Of a DNA stretch of 64,000 nucleotides, positions 37,134 to 49,340 are shown piece by piece. The position numbers were made by a program, and so were the translations under genes. The stretch is from Porpolomopsis calyptriformis (taxonomy: Eukaryota; Basidiomycota; Agaricomycetes; Agaricales; Hygrophoraceae). The notes beneath the pieces were generated by a model. That model saw only the letters and a program-made list of their open reading frames with translations, had not been told where the DNA came from and ran no database searches. Positions within the stretch are counted from its first letter, which is position 1; every line of letters begins with the position of its first letter. Where the stretch lies: the NCBI GenBank assembly GCA_951640195.1, contig OX621172.1:1612001-1676000 (forward strand). Reading direction: 5' to 3'.

Positions 37134-38865
37134 ATGCGCCCACTGGAATTCTTGAAATCGTTCCGTCTTAAGAAATTGCGCGATGCAGGTCGTCTTGGCC
37201 ACCCCAATCCCCCATTGGCTTGCACGCTGCAATGGTCTAGTAAGTGTGCACCAATGTTAGGCACCGCTCGCATTGTTTGATAAGCTCTCCAAGTTCCAAG
37301 AAGGCGCCTGGGCGAGCGTTCCCTTTCTACCATACCTGAAGATGTCTACAGGATCATCTTTGATTATATCCAACCTTCCGAGGATATCAGCGTAAGGGAG
37401 CACAAAGATCTTATCTCCAATCTGGCTCTCGTCTGTCGGTTTTTCCTCGTGTCATTCGTCCCTCTTCTTTTCAGATCGATGAACTTGAGCGGATCCAAAG
37501 GAATGGAGTTCTATACAAGTCTTGTCGGAAATCGTGAACCTGCACATTCACTCGGCGTCTTCATCAAGCACTGCTCATTCAAAGGCGAAGCCTTTTTGGC
37601 TCCTCGTTATCCATCTGAGGGCCTCAGGCTGCTGCATGGGATCGAATCTTTATTTCTGACAAGATTTTCGTTCAATACCGATCTATTCGACGCCATTGGC
37701 GGGTTGAGCAACCTGAATTCTTTATCTATCACCGGTTTCACTACGGACTTCAACATGTCATTTCCTCCAAATGTTTTTCTTAAACTGACGAGTTTCACCC
37801 TACTCAATCCTTTCTCTCGATTGAGCAACCATCTTGGGGAATCTCTCCTTGCGTTTATTGGGGTTGCCACTTTGCGTGTGCTGGAGACAGATGACGGGGG
37901 GTTTCTTTGGGCTCTCACAAACTGCTCTCGAGATCTTCGCATCGAGGAATTGAACGTTTCTTATGGCCGAATGCGAGATTTGCAGCCACTATATAACGCC
38001 TTTCCCCGGATGCCCTACATCACGACACTTTCACTCTCTGTTTATTATCCTAGCTTCGATGCGACATTGTCATTGTCACCATTTTCATTGCTGAACTTAC
38101 AAATTCTTACCTGTCCAACCTTTCTGGCTGCCCAGCTAATTCCCGGTCGCCCCCTCGAGCATATACACCTAACACCGAATTTATCTTCACAATCCTATGA
38201 GGATGTTTTCGGAGTTCCCATAGCGGAAAGCCAACGTTTATTCTCCGTGCTCAAGAAATCTATCGCTCCTATCGAGTTTTTGAACATCCCCATTGACATC
38301 TACTTCGCATCCTCTTTTCATGAAGCACTCCCCCATTTGAAGACATTATATCTGCGATACCCAAACCCAAGCATGGGGATTTCGTCTACAGACCATGTGC
38401 GTGACTTGTTCCATTCTTATATGCAACCTGTACTTAACATCCCGCCTCGCCAATTTATAGTTTAAGGAAAAAGTCATTGCAATAGGCCGACGCCGCCAGC
38501 CTCTGCCATCGATCACCAACCTTCGTTTGGATTTTGCCACCTCAGTTCGAAATTCAAGATGGATTTGGAAATTCACCTTGCAAAGCCAGATGGCCAGAGT
38601 CTTGCACCGAGTAGCATTCCCAACTCTCAAGCGGGTCTCATTCATAGACGGGTTGGAGTGGGTACTGCAAGAAAATAACGATGATACCTGGCAGCCACGT
38701 GTATCGAAAAAGTTACGGCAGGAATTGGAACAGTTGTTGGCGCAGCTTCCCAATCTTCTCCTCGACCCAAGTGATGATATTCTTAACACACTATTTCCTA
38801 TTCAAGGATCTCGAAACAGCGCCCCCCTGTTGACAAGCGTTCACGGAATCCTTGGGCCGAAATAG
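37134..38865 (+). CDS. F-box-like/LRR-like protein, tandem copy B
   Basis: The exons 37134-37239, 37294-38396 and 38461-38865 total 1,614 nt (537 aa). Both introns match those of copy A in position and phase (54 bp against 54 bp, 64 bp against 61 bp). It has the same layout: a variable ~35-residue start (MRPLEFLKSF), F-box-like STIPEDVYRIIFDYIQP, Leu-rich repeats, then LRLDFATSVRNSRW and FIDGLEWVLQENN. The C-terminus is longer (LLLDPSDDILNTLFPIQG onward) than in copy A. No catalytic motif is present. Function is inferred only from the F-box-like segment. Confidence 0.75.
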
Positions 38866-39047
38866 ATTCCCAGATTTCAGACGCAATGGTCGAAACTCCC
38901 TTGCCCGCTTCTAGTTCCGACTGGCACATCGATTCGATTGGTGTTCTTGCAACATGTGTGTCCAAGTGCTGGTCTTATGGAAAGGTGTCATTCTATAAAG
39001 AAACCTATTCTAGAGTACAGTATTTTAGGGTTTAGCCCTCAGTCATA

Positions 39048-42000
39048 CTAGCTTTGACTCGGACCGTGTAGTAAATCTCCAAGCCGTTCAGCGAGAGCAC
39101 CACTTCCCCACGATTTAATGCAATTCATTCTCGACTCCTTCCAAGGACCCTCTTCCTCAAAGCATTTCGGCGGTAGAAGGATCGGTCCATCCATTGATTG
39201 ACGATACAAAACGACATCCCGCACCGCATCAACATCCCCTTGCCCCACGACGGATTTTAGGAGTGCCATGGATCTCTCGTTTCCTTCCGTCTCGTCTTCC
39301 CGCAAGTCAGGCCATATATTACATGAAATGTGGTGTATCGCGATGAGTCGTACGAATCCCCTGAGTGGTTCTCGCATCAGTGCTCCCAGGTACGCGCCTA
39401 TCATGTGCGGATCGTTGTCAATTGGCCAAAGATATTCTCCAACATTGCTTGCAATGACTTGATCAAATGCGACTCGAACAGTCCGCAGTAGATGTCTAAA
39501 ATCATTCCAAAGATGTTTGCGATAATCCAGGGGATAACGCAATGCTGTGGGCGGAAGGAGTAGACGAGCGAAGAGAGGGTGAGCGAAGGATACAGCGTCG
39601 TACAGTGCAAGGAAGTCAGTGTAGTACTGATAGAATGGTGTCGCGGACCCTAGAAGACGACTAGCGACTTTTTCCAAATCCTCTCGCGGGTTTGAAAGAG
39701 GACGAGGAGGATTAAAAGATGAGGATTGCGCAGCAATCGTAAATGACGCCAGAAGATCCTCCATAAATTGCCGAACAACATCATCACGGAAGACCTCATC
39801 AGATGAATCGTTCTGAGGCTGTTCATGTTCGAGCATAAAGATCTTCATGCATCCAAACACTACTTCTTCGCGAGTGAGGGCGAATTGGCGCATAGAATAC
39901 TGTTGAAGAACTGCTTGAAAAACCTTCGTCAGCAGCAGTGATGCACGGACAATCTCTGTTTCGGAGGCATCCCATGAAGAGGGCATAGATTTGAAAACCG
40001 AGGAGCTACCCGAACTCAGAAGGTGATCAATCGGGGAAAGAGTCCAATCATCTGCCAGAGGCAAGCCCAGCTCCCCACCGACTCCATGATGATTAGAGGT
40101 CCAAGGGGGCAATCTTTGTGTAGTCGATGACATGATAGATCGAGGCGACATCCACTTTGGACCAATAAAAGTCGCTTCTGTTGGTTGAATGGTATGTCTC
40201 AAAAAAGGTTTGATTATTTCCAAACCTCCTTTGTTCCATATCACGGCAGGGGTATCCCAACCGTGGGAAGCCATCGCCAGCGGATTTATCCTCGCCGCAA
40301 CTTCCTCGACAATCTGATTAGCCATTTCTTCATCTCCTGGAATGAGTCTACTGAGGATCACAAATGCCTGGGTCATCCACAAGTGATCCGAAGTATCCGG
40401 CAGTCTCTTTGACAGATTGAGATAGACAGAGAGCAATGTCGTCAACGGGCGCACGAAAGTGCAAATATATGGTCTTGCTGTGTCTGAGAGAACGACAGTC
40501 CAGAAGGGATGGGTGGCGAGCTTGGCACAGACATCCGAAATCCAAACGAAAGGAAGAACAAGCGGCCTATCGGACAAGGGGGGGACACAGGCAAGCCAAA
40601 ATCGTACCAAGGCTGCCAAAGTATTTGCATAAGGCGCAAGACCCCGTAAACGATCAATATAGCGTGCTGAACCCTCGTCCGGTTGAAATTCGTCAAGTCC
40701 GCGTTTCAGCCCTTCAATGGCACGAGCTACGATATCCTTCTCTTTACCATGCTCGAAGCCACTCTGGACAAGTTCGAAAATAGTCTCCCTCTCCTCCCTC
40801 CCACCCATCACACAGTTCACCCGCGCTCCTTCTAGCCACGCAGCCTCTGCCCGCCACACCATCTCCCACACCTCCCAATCTTGGTGCTCCGTTGACAACT
40901 TGTCCCGAAACTCTAAGACTTCTTCGTTCCATCCACACCCAACCACTTGGCTCCATAAGATACTATGAGTAGGGGTGGTCTGATGTGGGTCTGTGGCACA
41001 CACGGTCCAGGCCTCTATTAATTCCACCCACGCGGCTAACAGCGGGTTCGACTCTGGGCCAGGTTGCAGGGACAACAAGTATGAGCGAAGTTGAGCAAGG
41101 GGGGCTGCCACTGTAGCAGCGACGTGGGTGTACAGCCCATATGATGCCAGTGACGAGTAGAAGCGGAGAGTGGAGGAGAGAAGGACGTTGGTGAGTGGGA
41201 TGGGGTGAGGCGATGTTGGGGGCAGCATCGTAAGGAAACGAAGGAGGGTGTCCGCGAAACCTACGAGAGTTGACGCGTTAGCACGAGAAGACTGGGCGAG
41301 GGTGATAAGGAACTGAAGGGCGGCAGGGTTTGGTGGGAAAGATGCTTCAGACGGTGGGATAGGTGTCAGAAGAAATATCTGAAGGACATTATAAACCAAA
41401 TCTTTGGTTGATACTATGGCAGACGCGGTGCCATTCGAATGCTGAGCGAAGCGATGAAGTACGGCGAGAAGTTGAACCAATGATTCGTTGGGTAAGGTGG
41501 GGAGAGCAAACGACGTCGAAATCTGGGATAAGATATATTCCAGCGGTAGTGAAGAGATGGCGTCGGTGTTCGCAGGGCTTCCGCCTCGTTTTTCTCCGCC
41601 ACCACCCAACTCGATTCCCTCAATCTCCAGAAGGTCTTCATCCCAGCGAACAATACACTCAAAAACCAATTCGACAGCTCGTACACCCAAACTTCCCCGC
41701 TCATTCATGGCTTCAAGTCCGGCAGCCACCATTCGCTTTCTCAATTCCTCTGGATCCTTTATCTCGCTCATTTCCACATCACCTGTTTGCCTAGACTTTC
41801 CCAGCCTTCGCGCAATGTGGGCCAATACGCCAAGCATAGTCGCCCTTTGTGCAGGGACGGATGAACGGGAGAGTAAAAAAATATCATCAAGGGTGTAGCC
41901 AGCGTGAACGCCGTCTGAGTGATGGTGCAACCCAAGATGCGTCGGCAACGTAGATGCAAGAGATGGTGGGATAGGGGCTCCTGTAAGATCAAACCGAAGG

Positions 42001-43035
42001 GAAGTTGAGGAAACATTAGGCTCTTGGTCTAATTTCATCCATGCAACCGTTGGGTCATCCGTAGGGGCATCTGGAAAGTAACGGCGGCGAATATAATCTG
42101 GTGTACCTTCTTCAGTGTCCGTTTCTACGCCTTTACCGTCAGGCTGGGAATTCGGGACCGGCTTCTGCGGATTTGTTGCGGGCAGACGTAACGATATCGT
42201 TGAACGGTCGGAGGGGTCAGGAGGAGGCAAGGCAAGTATTTTTTTGCGCGGAGATGGCGGAGCAGATTCATACACATGTATATCGTTTGGGGTTATGTCT
42301 GCAAAGCGAAGCTTCCGATCAGCTCGACTGGACGGGCGACTACTACTCGTCGATAGAGCAGGGGGTGGCGATCCTTTGGAAATAGTCAACGACTGGGGAG
42401 AAAACAAGAAAAGCAATGGACTAACGTGTCGGCAGCTTGCCGTGAAGATGAGGCATGCCTGAAACTAAGTATGCAAAAAGTTATACTTCGACATTAAAGT
42501 AGCCGCGGATGAACAGACCTTCCGTCAGACCCCCAGAGGGGTGAGATTCGTCAGGAAAGTATTCCTTGCCAACTGCTTTCTCCTCTTTCGTGGATTCAGC
42601 AGGTTGCATCTGCTCCGCCCTCCTCTTCCTTGCTTGGGAAACCCTTGCTAATAGTTCCGATCCAAATTGCTCAACCACCTCTCCCTTCGCCTGCTCCAGC
42701 TCTTCTTTTGTCATTCGATTGATCAATCGTTCGTTTTCTACACTAATCTGACGACGCCAATCGAGAGAATCGGTTGCTGAGAAACCGGAACCGGTGACAT
42801 CTTCGTCAGGCTGGGTTCCACTCCTGGTAGGAATCACCTGTGGCACTCCAGTAACCTTCTCAGTGACCCCATTCCGTTGTTCGTCCCTCCCTCGGGCGAA
42901 GGCGCTTTTCGAGCGATGTTGTACAGCTGGAAAACCCGTTTTTCCTGAACTCGCAGATTTCGGTGTCGTACCACCAGATGAACCCGAGAGGGGATTTCGC
43001 TCAATAACAGCACCGACGAGAGACCGGCTAGCCAT
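39048..43035 (-). CDS. RNA polymerase II-associated protein 1 (RPAP1) homolog
   Basis: A large protein of about 1,280 aa in three exons. The start at 43035 gives MASRSLVGAVIERNPL, then TGFPAVQHRSKSAFARGR and the RPAP1 N-terminal motif ENERLINRMTKEELEQAKGE. Splicing near 42520-42375 adds a small exon reading MPHLHGKLPT before LRFADITPNDIHVYES. The long last exon includes YFPDAPTDDPTVAWM and the RPAP1 C-terminal-type helical region (YTLDDIFLLSRSSVPAQRA). RPAP1 (yeast Rba50) helps assemble Pol II by joining Rpb3 and Rpb2 subcomplexes. The two long ORFs here are exons of one gene. Confidence 0.87.
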
Positions 43036-43301
43036 TTTGTAGATGAAGACAGACGCTTCGGGATGATAAAGACGACATCCTTGGTATTTGGGATGTTTAC
43101 GTAAGTCTAGCGCCACTCCCCGGGCGAAGGAAATGCTGTAATCACAATATTGAAGCAAGCATCTACATATTCAATAATGATGCGCCAGTAAGTTTGAGTC
43201 TATATGCAGTACCGATTAAAAGAACAAGGAAATATACGGCGCCAATGTTCTCAACGCACGGGCAAATCTTGCTTATTTTCCTACAATCGCACCCGCAATT
43301 T

Positions 43302-44862
43302 TTACACCCCAACAATCCCTCCTGGAACGTGTGATCTTGCCCACTGGGAGGTTTCCGACCGGCAATTTAACAGGGGATCGAAATCAACCAACTTCCATGA
43401 GCCATTAAAGCCATCCTCCTCAGGGGGAGAATACAGGGACAACGCCGCTAGAGACAAGAAAGTATGATACGGATCTGACATCGAAGATGATGAGCAGAAA
43501 TCCTTCAATATGAAACACCCGCTTACCGGGATGTTCGCCTGGACCCTTAGCGATGCCCCCATACTTGAACTGACATTCCGAGAAGAACCTCGCCAGAGAC
43601 GTAGTGTTCACAAATTCCTTCCCGTCGAGAATCTAGGCCGATATCCGTCAGATACATGGTGGCCAGGGATACGAGACAGTCCGCGATGCTTACATGGAGT
43701 GAAGCGCTACACCAGAAGCAGTAGCAGGCATCTGCCTCCTTTCCCGTTCGGCCGCGGAATCCGCCACAGACATCTTGGTTCTGGGAGAGCCATCGGATAG
43801 TTTGCTGGCGTTCAGATGCCGTTAAGCGTCCGTGGCCCGGATCGGAGGCTGCCATCGGCGGCATGAGTTGCAAGGAAGCAATCGCGGTGTATGTCGTCCC
43901 CCCTTTAGCTCATCAAAATTAGAATATATTTACCGGGCAAAGAACGACATGAATTCACCGTGAGCTTCACAGAATGGTGATTGACCGTATCCACCTTCGT
44001 ATGTCTATCGAGAACGTCTCAGTATCGCATATCAGCCATAATTAATATATGACTCGTACCCTGCATGCCGCAATAAAGGCAATTGCCCGTTCCACATCCA
44101 CTCCGGACCAATCGTCCAACATACTACTGATAGCAAACGCACAGTACATTGTCCGGAGGTCAGAATCGGCCGCCTGAGGCACCGTCGAGAAGCTGTTGCA
44201 ATCGGGGACCCATCAAATAGAAGTCGTGTAATGTATTACGTCGACAGACCTGCCGTCTTCTCTCTGACAAGCTCGGAGAAACTTTAAGAGCCCGGCTCGA
44301 TCCAACCTTGCAAAGTCGTCGCGCAAAATCGAGAGAGAAAGCAGAGCGGTATACGTCACGATTAAGTTCGGCAGGTCGTGCTCGGAGGGAACCTCCTGTC
44401 GATTGACGGATGGTCACAAAGTCATACCCGATATGAAGAAAAGCAGACTAACCGGTGCGTCCTGGACACGCTGCGAGGTCATGTACGAACTTGGCTTGAA
44501 CCCGGAACCATATTGTCCATCTGCAAACCCAGTCGTCAATCGAACACCCTCGCAGGGGGGGGGGCAGAACAACGAACGTGTGTGTTGCTCCCATATCCAC
44601 TCTTTCCAAGTCTCCCGATCGCTCTCTCTCGTCTGTTCTTCGAGCCGTCCCAGTAAGTCCAGAATGCCCAGACAGTAAAACGCAACAATCAGCCTGACGA
44701 AATGAACGCTGATTGAGAATGAAGGATACACTGCCGTGTCACTGTGCAGACGGACCGAGAGGAATCATGCTCGGTCTGTGACTCTGGGAGACCCATCATA
44801 CACCGCAAAGCGTGTGCGGCGTGCCCCTCTCTGGCTAGATGAGGGATATGGTTGTAAGTCAT
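43302..44862 (-). CDS. CDC43: protein geranylgeranyltransferase type I beta subunit
   Basis: Assembled from nine small exons, starting at 44862 (MTYNHIPHLAREGHA). The exons read HDSSRLIVAFYCLGILDLLG, then HDLPNLIVTYTALLSLSILRDDFARLD and LLKFLRACQREDG. Next come LRTMYCAFAISSMLDDW, YEGGYGQSPFCEAHGG, then GGFRGRTGKEADACYCFW. The last exon carries DPYHTFLSLAALSLY. The Zn ligands D and C (DACYCFW) and H (DPYH) are present. The enzyme attaches geranylgeranyl to CaaL proteins such as Rho GTPases. GGTase-I rather than FTase is favoured by the short C-terminus and CxxC-free FCEAHGG context, but I cannot exclude another prenyltransferase beta. Confidence 0.85.
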
Positions 44863-45263
44863 TATGGGGGCTCAAAGCAGGCGCTAACGGTGGCTTTATA
44901 CAAGGGGGTTCAACGATCACCCTCGCGGAGTAAGACAGCGCTGTACAATCGCGATCATCTCCCTATCGCGACGGAGTACAGGCAAGATGAAACGAGAAAG
45001 TAATATTGGGAAGCTGGACATAACACCACGAAGTCGTACTTAAGCTTCGATGGCCCTCTCTCAGAATTCACTGTTGCCACACCAATAGAATACCTGGACA
45101 GAAATAAAGCGACACTGCACTGATTGGTGAAGACCAAAAGGATCAGGAAATGAAGGCGCCAATAGGGGTACGTAGATTAGAGATACAAAAGTTCGAGAAC
45201 TTGGAAAAGAAGGTGTGAGTGCCGACGTGAAGTGAATATCTTCGGCTCGCGGTCAAAACTCCT
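44863..45263. other. intergenic region between GGTase-I beta and Not2 genes
   Basis: About 400 bp between two minus-strand genes: the promoter of the first and the 3' end of the second. No RNA gene or coding pattern. Confidence 0.35.
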
Positions 45264-47862
45264 TTACAGACCTGCCATACTCATTTGGAATGATCCCCTT
45301 TGGACAGGTTGGACCGCGCCCCCTTGACCTTGCTGTATTTGCGGCTGCTGACTTGCGGTCTGCTGCTGCCCTAGGCCCTGTCCTTGACCGGATTGACCTT
45401 GAGCGAGTACCAAACCCGGCCCAGGAGCAAATGCTGGCACACTCTTCTCTTCCAGATCCGAGTACAACACTGACATCTCCTTTCTCTCCTTCCCCCAGGT
45501 TTCCGGGTCCCAAAGTATGTAGATACCATGTTCGCCTCCAGGTACTTTCTGCGGTGTCAATGTCGCACTTTCTTTGGTAATCCACAGCCGAAGATCCTTG
45601 TGAAAGCGCCAGCTGCGATTCCACCTGAAGATTGACACAAAATGAAAGATCGTAACAATAGCGGGATAGCAGAGAATAGGACATCAAGTCTTGATCAGCA
45701 AAGTTGAAATACAGCCGTACGATCGATGGCACCTACAATTCTTGTGCAGCCACTTCCTGTAATGCGTCCCTCGGACTTGAGTAGAACATGAAGAAAAGGG
45801 TCTCATCGCTGAAGGCAGCGGCCTTGTTGGGGCCAGGAGGTGGGGGCTGTACATTGTAGCACCCCGGCAGATGGAAGTCTGGTTCAACAGTATGCGCAGC
45901 TGACTGGTCAGCCCACGGCGTAATGAAGGTTGAATAGAGATTCCTGGAAGACAAGCAGCTGGTCAACAACAATCCGATGGTCCGCCGAAATTACCAACGT
46001 CCCGGGCTTCACGGTAAAAAAAAAAAAGCTCCCGATCCGTGTAACCTTGTTCTAGGAATCCACGAACCATAAGTGACTTACCCATGATACCCCATATCCA
46101 ACCCCATAGTTCCAAGATCCGTCCCAATAGTACTCAATCCTTGATCCATATCTGTTCCAGCATTCTTGATCATCGCCAACAACCCCAGCAATCCCCACCG
46201 ATCTGCAGCGCTCATCAGTACTTGTTGTGCAGGCGTCTGTGGGTGGGTATTCGCGAGCTGAATGTGTGAGTTTGGGATGTTTTGATTGGGGTTCGGGTTA
46301 GCAACATGCACTTCTCCTGGAGCAAGTCCATTCGAAGTATACGGCGTTGGCGCAGAGCTTGTATTTAGGCCACCGCTTGTGTTCGTGAGCGTGCCAGGTG
46401 CATGGGTATGGCCTGATGGCACATAAGAACCCGTCGGTAACGGTACCCCCGGGGGTGCGTTTAGGTGTTGGGGTGGTTGCTGCTGGGACGTTGGTTGGGT
46501 TTGAGATTGGCTAGGGTTTGGATGAGTACCATTGGGTTGCGCAGTCGTTGATGGGTTTGCGAACGGGCCTGCGCCTAGCTGTGATTGGGAGCCAGAGGTG
46601 GCATTGGGTGAATTCCACGCAGCATGTGTTGACTGGCTCAGCTTCAGCGAATAATTGTTCTGAGTTCATTGAGTCAGTTGTGATTTCAATAAATTAGTTT
46701 GTGGACAAAACGGGTTGGATATTGGGAAAGCAACAAGACAATCAAAAGAAAAAAAGTGGTTCGTCAATATGTACCATCCATAGGAAATACACCACGAGGC
46801 CGTATGTTTTGCAAAAGGATCAACCGCAGCACTCACCCGTTGCTGTTGTTTCTCGGCTTCCGTCTGTCCCTGCTGAAAACCAGGATGGACAGTCCTCGCC
46901 TGCGCCAGGCCCAGATTCAACATCCCTGGCGTACCTTGCTGCAGGGTGCCGCTCCCTCCCAGAGGACCTAGAAGACTTTGCCGATGCTGTTGGGAGTGAT
47001 CACTGTGTTGAAACCCGTTCAACCCTGGTGGATGAGGATGGCTCTCTTGGCTCTGGCTCGATGGCGGGGGGTTCGACGTTTGGCCTTGCGTTGGTGGAGG
47101 TACTGGCTCGCCGAGCGCAGGAAAATCGTCTGGGGTAAAGTCTCTGGGTTGGGTGGCGGGCCCTGTATTTGCAGTGGCAGCACTTATTCCTCCCACAGCT
47201 GTGCCTGTGACACTTGTGCTGGTCGTACCTCCTAATGATAAACTCGTTCCCGCTTGACTTGCGTAGCTCGTCGTTGCGCCACTCCCCGAACTTCCGTTAT
47301 TCGAACTCGCGTTGTTGACATTTAGCGGCGTTGAGCCTAAAGCTGGGAAATCGTTCGGGTCAAGGCCGACCTCGTTAGCGGAGGAGACTGATGGCACGGT
47401 CCCTGCCAGACTTGAGGCGGCAGTATTTTGCAACAAGTGAGATGGGAGTGTATTTGACGTCCAGTTTGCTTGTTGCTGCAGCTGTGATGGCTGCTGGGGG
47501 TTGGAGGAAAGCTGGGGTGTGCCAGGCGGCTGATGTTGGCTTTGAGGCTGCACTTGCCCGATTCCGCCGCCGAAAGGGAAACTGCCTTGTCCTCTCTGCT
47601 GAATAAAGCCTGACGATGGTGGCGGGACCATACTTTGCGCCTGCGACTGCTGGGTGGCAGATCGTGGCTGAAGGCCTGGAACATAACCACCCTGAATAAC
47701 GGTTCTTGGTGGAATTCCATAAGTAGGATATGGCCCACGAAAGGGACCCGGAAGAGCCGGGTTCGGAGCGAGACTTGGTGGGCGTTGTTGGGGTTGACCT
47801 GTGAACGATTATTGACGAGAGAAGTGAGATGCCTGGGCAAGGTGTTTACCTGGTCGATTCAT
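45264..47862 (-). CDS. NOT2: CCR4-NOT complex subunit Not2 (NOT2/3/5 domain)
   Basis: A subunit of the deadenylase/transcription complex. The first exon is tiny (MNRP, ATG at 47862) and is followed by GQPQQRPPSLAPNP. A Gln/Pro/Ser-rich region carries two copies of the DFPALG motif (LDPNDFPALGS and TPDDFPALGE). Then come the NOT2-type helix (DRWGLLGLLAMIKNA, DLGTMGLDMG), PDFHLPGCYNVQPPPPGP and DETLFFMFYSSPRDALQEVAAQEL. The C-terminal NOT box reads WRFHKDLRLWITK. It extends past the usual end with a Gln-rich tail to 45264. Vts1, encoded at 21041-23081, is a known recruiter of this complex. Confidence 0.9.
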
Positions 47863-48827
47863 GATTTTTGGGAAGGCGATAAATGACTGGATAAATGTTA
47901 AATCATGAATCACTGGGCTGCTGTCTGTGTATGAGGGAAAACTTACGGCTTTGGACGCGAAAGCAATGGATGTGTTCGATGGCTACGTTTGTAGTTAATT
48001 GTTTGGTTCCAAGTATTTGATTAATCATCACAGTGGATCGTAACCGTTCTACATTCTCGTAGCCGTTCTACATGCTGTGAAAAGGTGCTACAGCAAGCAC
48101 GACTACTCATTTGAATCACGCAACCGAGGAAGAGGAGGCTGCATAAAATTTGTGTTCAACTGTATTCTATTTGTTGATTCTCATAGACCCGCCCTTTTAC
48201 CCACCATCAACCATCTCCATGCACCTGAAATCCCAGGCGAAGTATCGGAAAGGTGCAAGTGCATCTCTTGCTGTTTCTTCAAGTCTAAAAAGACTTGCAG
48301 CATCCCAAATAGATGAGATTATCTCGCCTGGGCGCCCAATTGGAGACAGGATGTAGATCATGAATGATCAACGGACCAGACATAACCTCGTCCAGGATTC
48401 AATCACATTTTATGATGCATCCATGTCTAATGGTGGCACCGGGAGAGATATCCACACTACAAATGCAAAACACAGGCTTTTTCGGTTATCGCTCATACGT
48501 TCGATCGTACTTGTAATTCTTCCAACATGGTACTGATTTTAGACCAGTGGCTGAAGTGACGCGAAAGTGGAATGTAATCGATTTCTTGACGCGAACTCTT
48601 TCTCGTGAAGGATTTTATACTCGCGGCCAGCTATGTCGAGTCACCCTTTTTGGGAATAGATAAGATAAGGCTCTTTATCTGTAGCAATGGGTTATGGGAG
48701 CATTGTTTTACAGATGGATCACTTGATAGGAACAACTCAAACAATGCATGGTGCATTCATTGCATGCCATTCAAGCTGTAAAGAGCAACGAATTGTATTT
48801 CCAGACCCTTGACCGAATCAGAGAACG
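47863..48827. other. ~1 kb gene-free stretch before the mobile island
   Basis: Promoter of the Not2 gene and AT-rich sequence. The small ORFs (for example 48077-48316, 79 codons) have no domain and no promoter signal. No RNA gene is seen. Confidence 0.45.
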
Positions 48828-48840
48828 ACTGGGATCACAT
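48828..48840. repeat. 13 bp target-site duplication (left) of a poly(A) retroposon
   Basis: ACTGGGATCACAT, identical to 56159-56171. Length and placement fit target-primed reverse transcription. Confidence 0.75.
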
Positions 48841-48902
48841 CAGGTGCCTCTTGAACTCAAACCATCATCTGGGTTGGGGTGGGTTGGGTTTTCCCACAGA
48901 GA

Positions 48903-48907
48903 AAACC
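48903..48907. repeat. 5 bp target-site duplication, left of the Ty3 element
   Basis: AAACC directly before the 5' LTR, repeated at 55833-55837 after the 3' LTR. Five base pairs is the size made by Ty3/Gypsy integrases. Confidence 0.9.
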
Positions 48908-48970
48908 TGTCACGGTCGTAATTTTCCTTCTCTTTCTTTATCTTATCATATGCAAACCATCTCTTATCTT

Positions 48971-49047
48971 GGGATTCCCCCCATCTGTTATCGGGATTCC
49001 CCATTACCTTCCCCAGGGATTCCCCAGGGATTCCCCAGGGATTCCCC
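48971..49047. repeat. five GGGATTCCCC motifs in the LTR U3
   Basis: Copies at 48971, 48993, 49016, 49027 and 49038. The last three are spaced exactly 11 bp apart. The same array is in the 3' LTR at 55475-55551. It may act as an upstream activator of the element. Confidence 0.8.
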
Positions 49048-49183
49048 TTTACTTTACCTATATGTGGACACACTTCATTTCCGCTATGTTTCAACCCCTT
49101 TATGATTCGTCATCGATCACGATGACTCATCCTTATCTCTACCACATGTTATGCCGCACTGACTCACACAGATAAGCAGTCAG

Positions 49184-49191
49184 TATATAAA
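49184..49191 (+). promoter_or_regulatory. LTR TATA box
   Basis: TATATAAA in the LTR, 34 bp before the self-primer sequence at 49218, so transcription would start close to that sequence. Confidence 0.75.
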
Positions 49192-49217
49192 GAGTACTTC
49201 TGTACGTATCAGACCCT

Positions 49218-49228
49218 AAGTCTGATTC
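49218..49228 (+). other. self-primer sequence near the predicted mRNA 5' end
   Basis: AAGTCTGATTC is the exact reverse complement of 49330-49340. In Tf1-type elements the first 11 nt of the mRNA fold back on the primer-binding site and prime reverse transcription. Confidence 0.7.
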
Positions 49229-49329
49229 CTCGTTAGACTACTCATAACAAGGACTTGGAACCATCCTCTACATCTCCTGGGACAGAACACCCGAAGTAAA
49301 ACGCGTTCCGAACAACCGGTTTATAACAA

Positions 49330-49340
49330 GAATCAGACTT
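49330..49340 (+). other. primer-binding site, self-primed type
   Basis: GAATCAGACTT lies 1 nt after the 5' LTR and pairs over 11 nt with 49218-49228. It lacks the TGG start expected for a tRNA 3'-CCA primer. Confidence 0.7.

Larger units (their letters stand above)
48908..49328 (+). repeat. 5' LTR
   Basis: 421 bp, TG...CA ends, and no difference from 55412-55832 in a line-by-line comparison. It contains five GGGATTCCCC motifs (48971-49047) and a TATA box. Confidence 0.95.

Noticed and set aside
39048..43158. Two separate genes at 39048-42416 and 42481-43158
   Set aside because: A small spliced exon reading MPHLHGKLPT joins them into one RPAP1 frame with consistent phases.
44310..44350. Apparent frameshift in the GGTase-I beta gene
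   Set aside because: A misreading of the CT repeat. With the full TTTCTCTCTCG the frame continues LLSLSILRDDF without a break.
48808..49105. Small ORFs inside and across the LTR, repeated near 55373-55679
   Set aside because: They lie within the LTR repeat, include the GGGATTCCCC array and have no protein signature.
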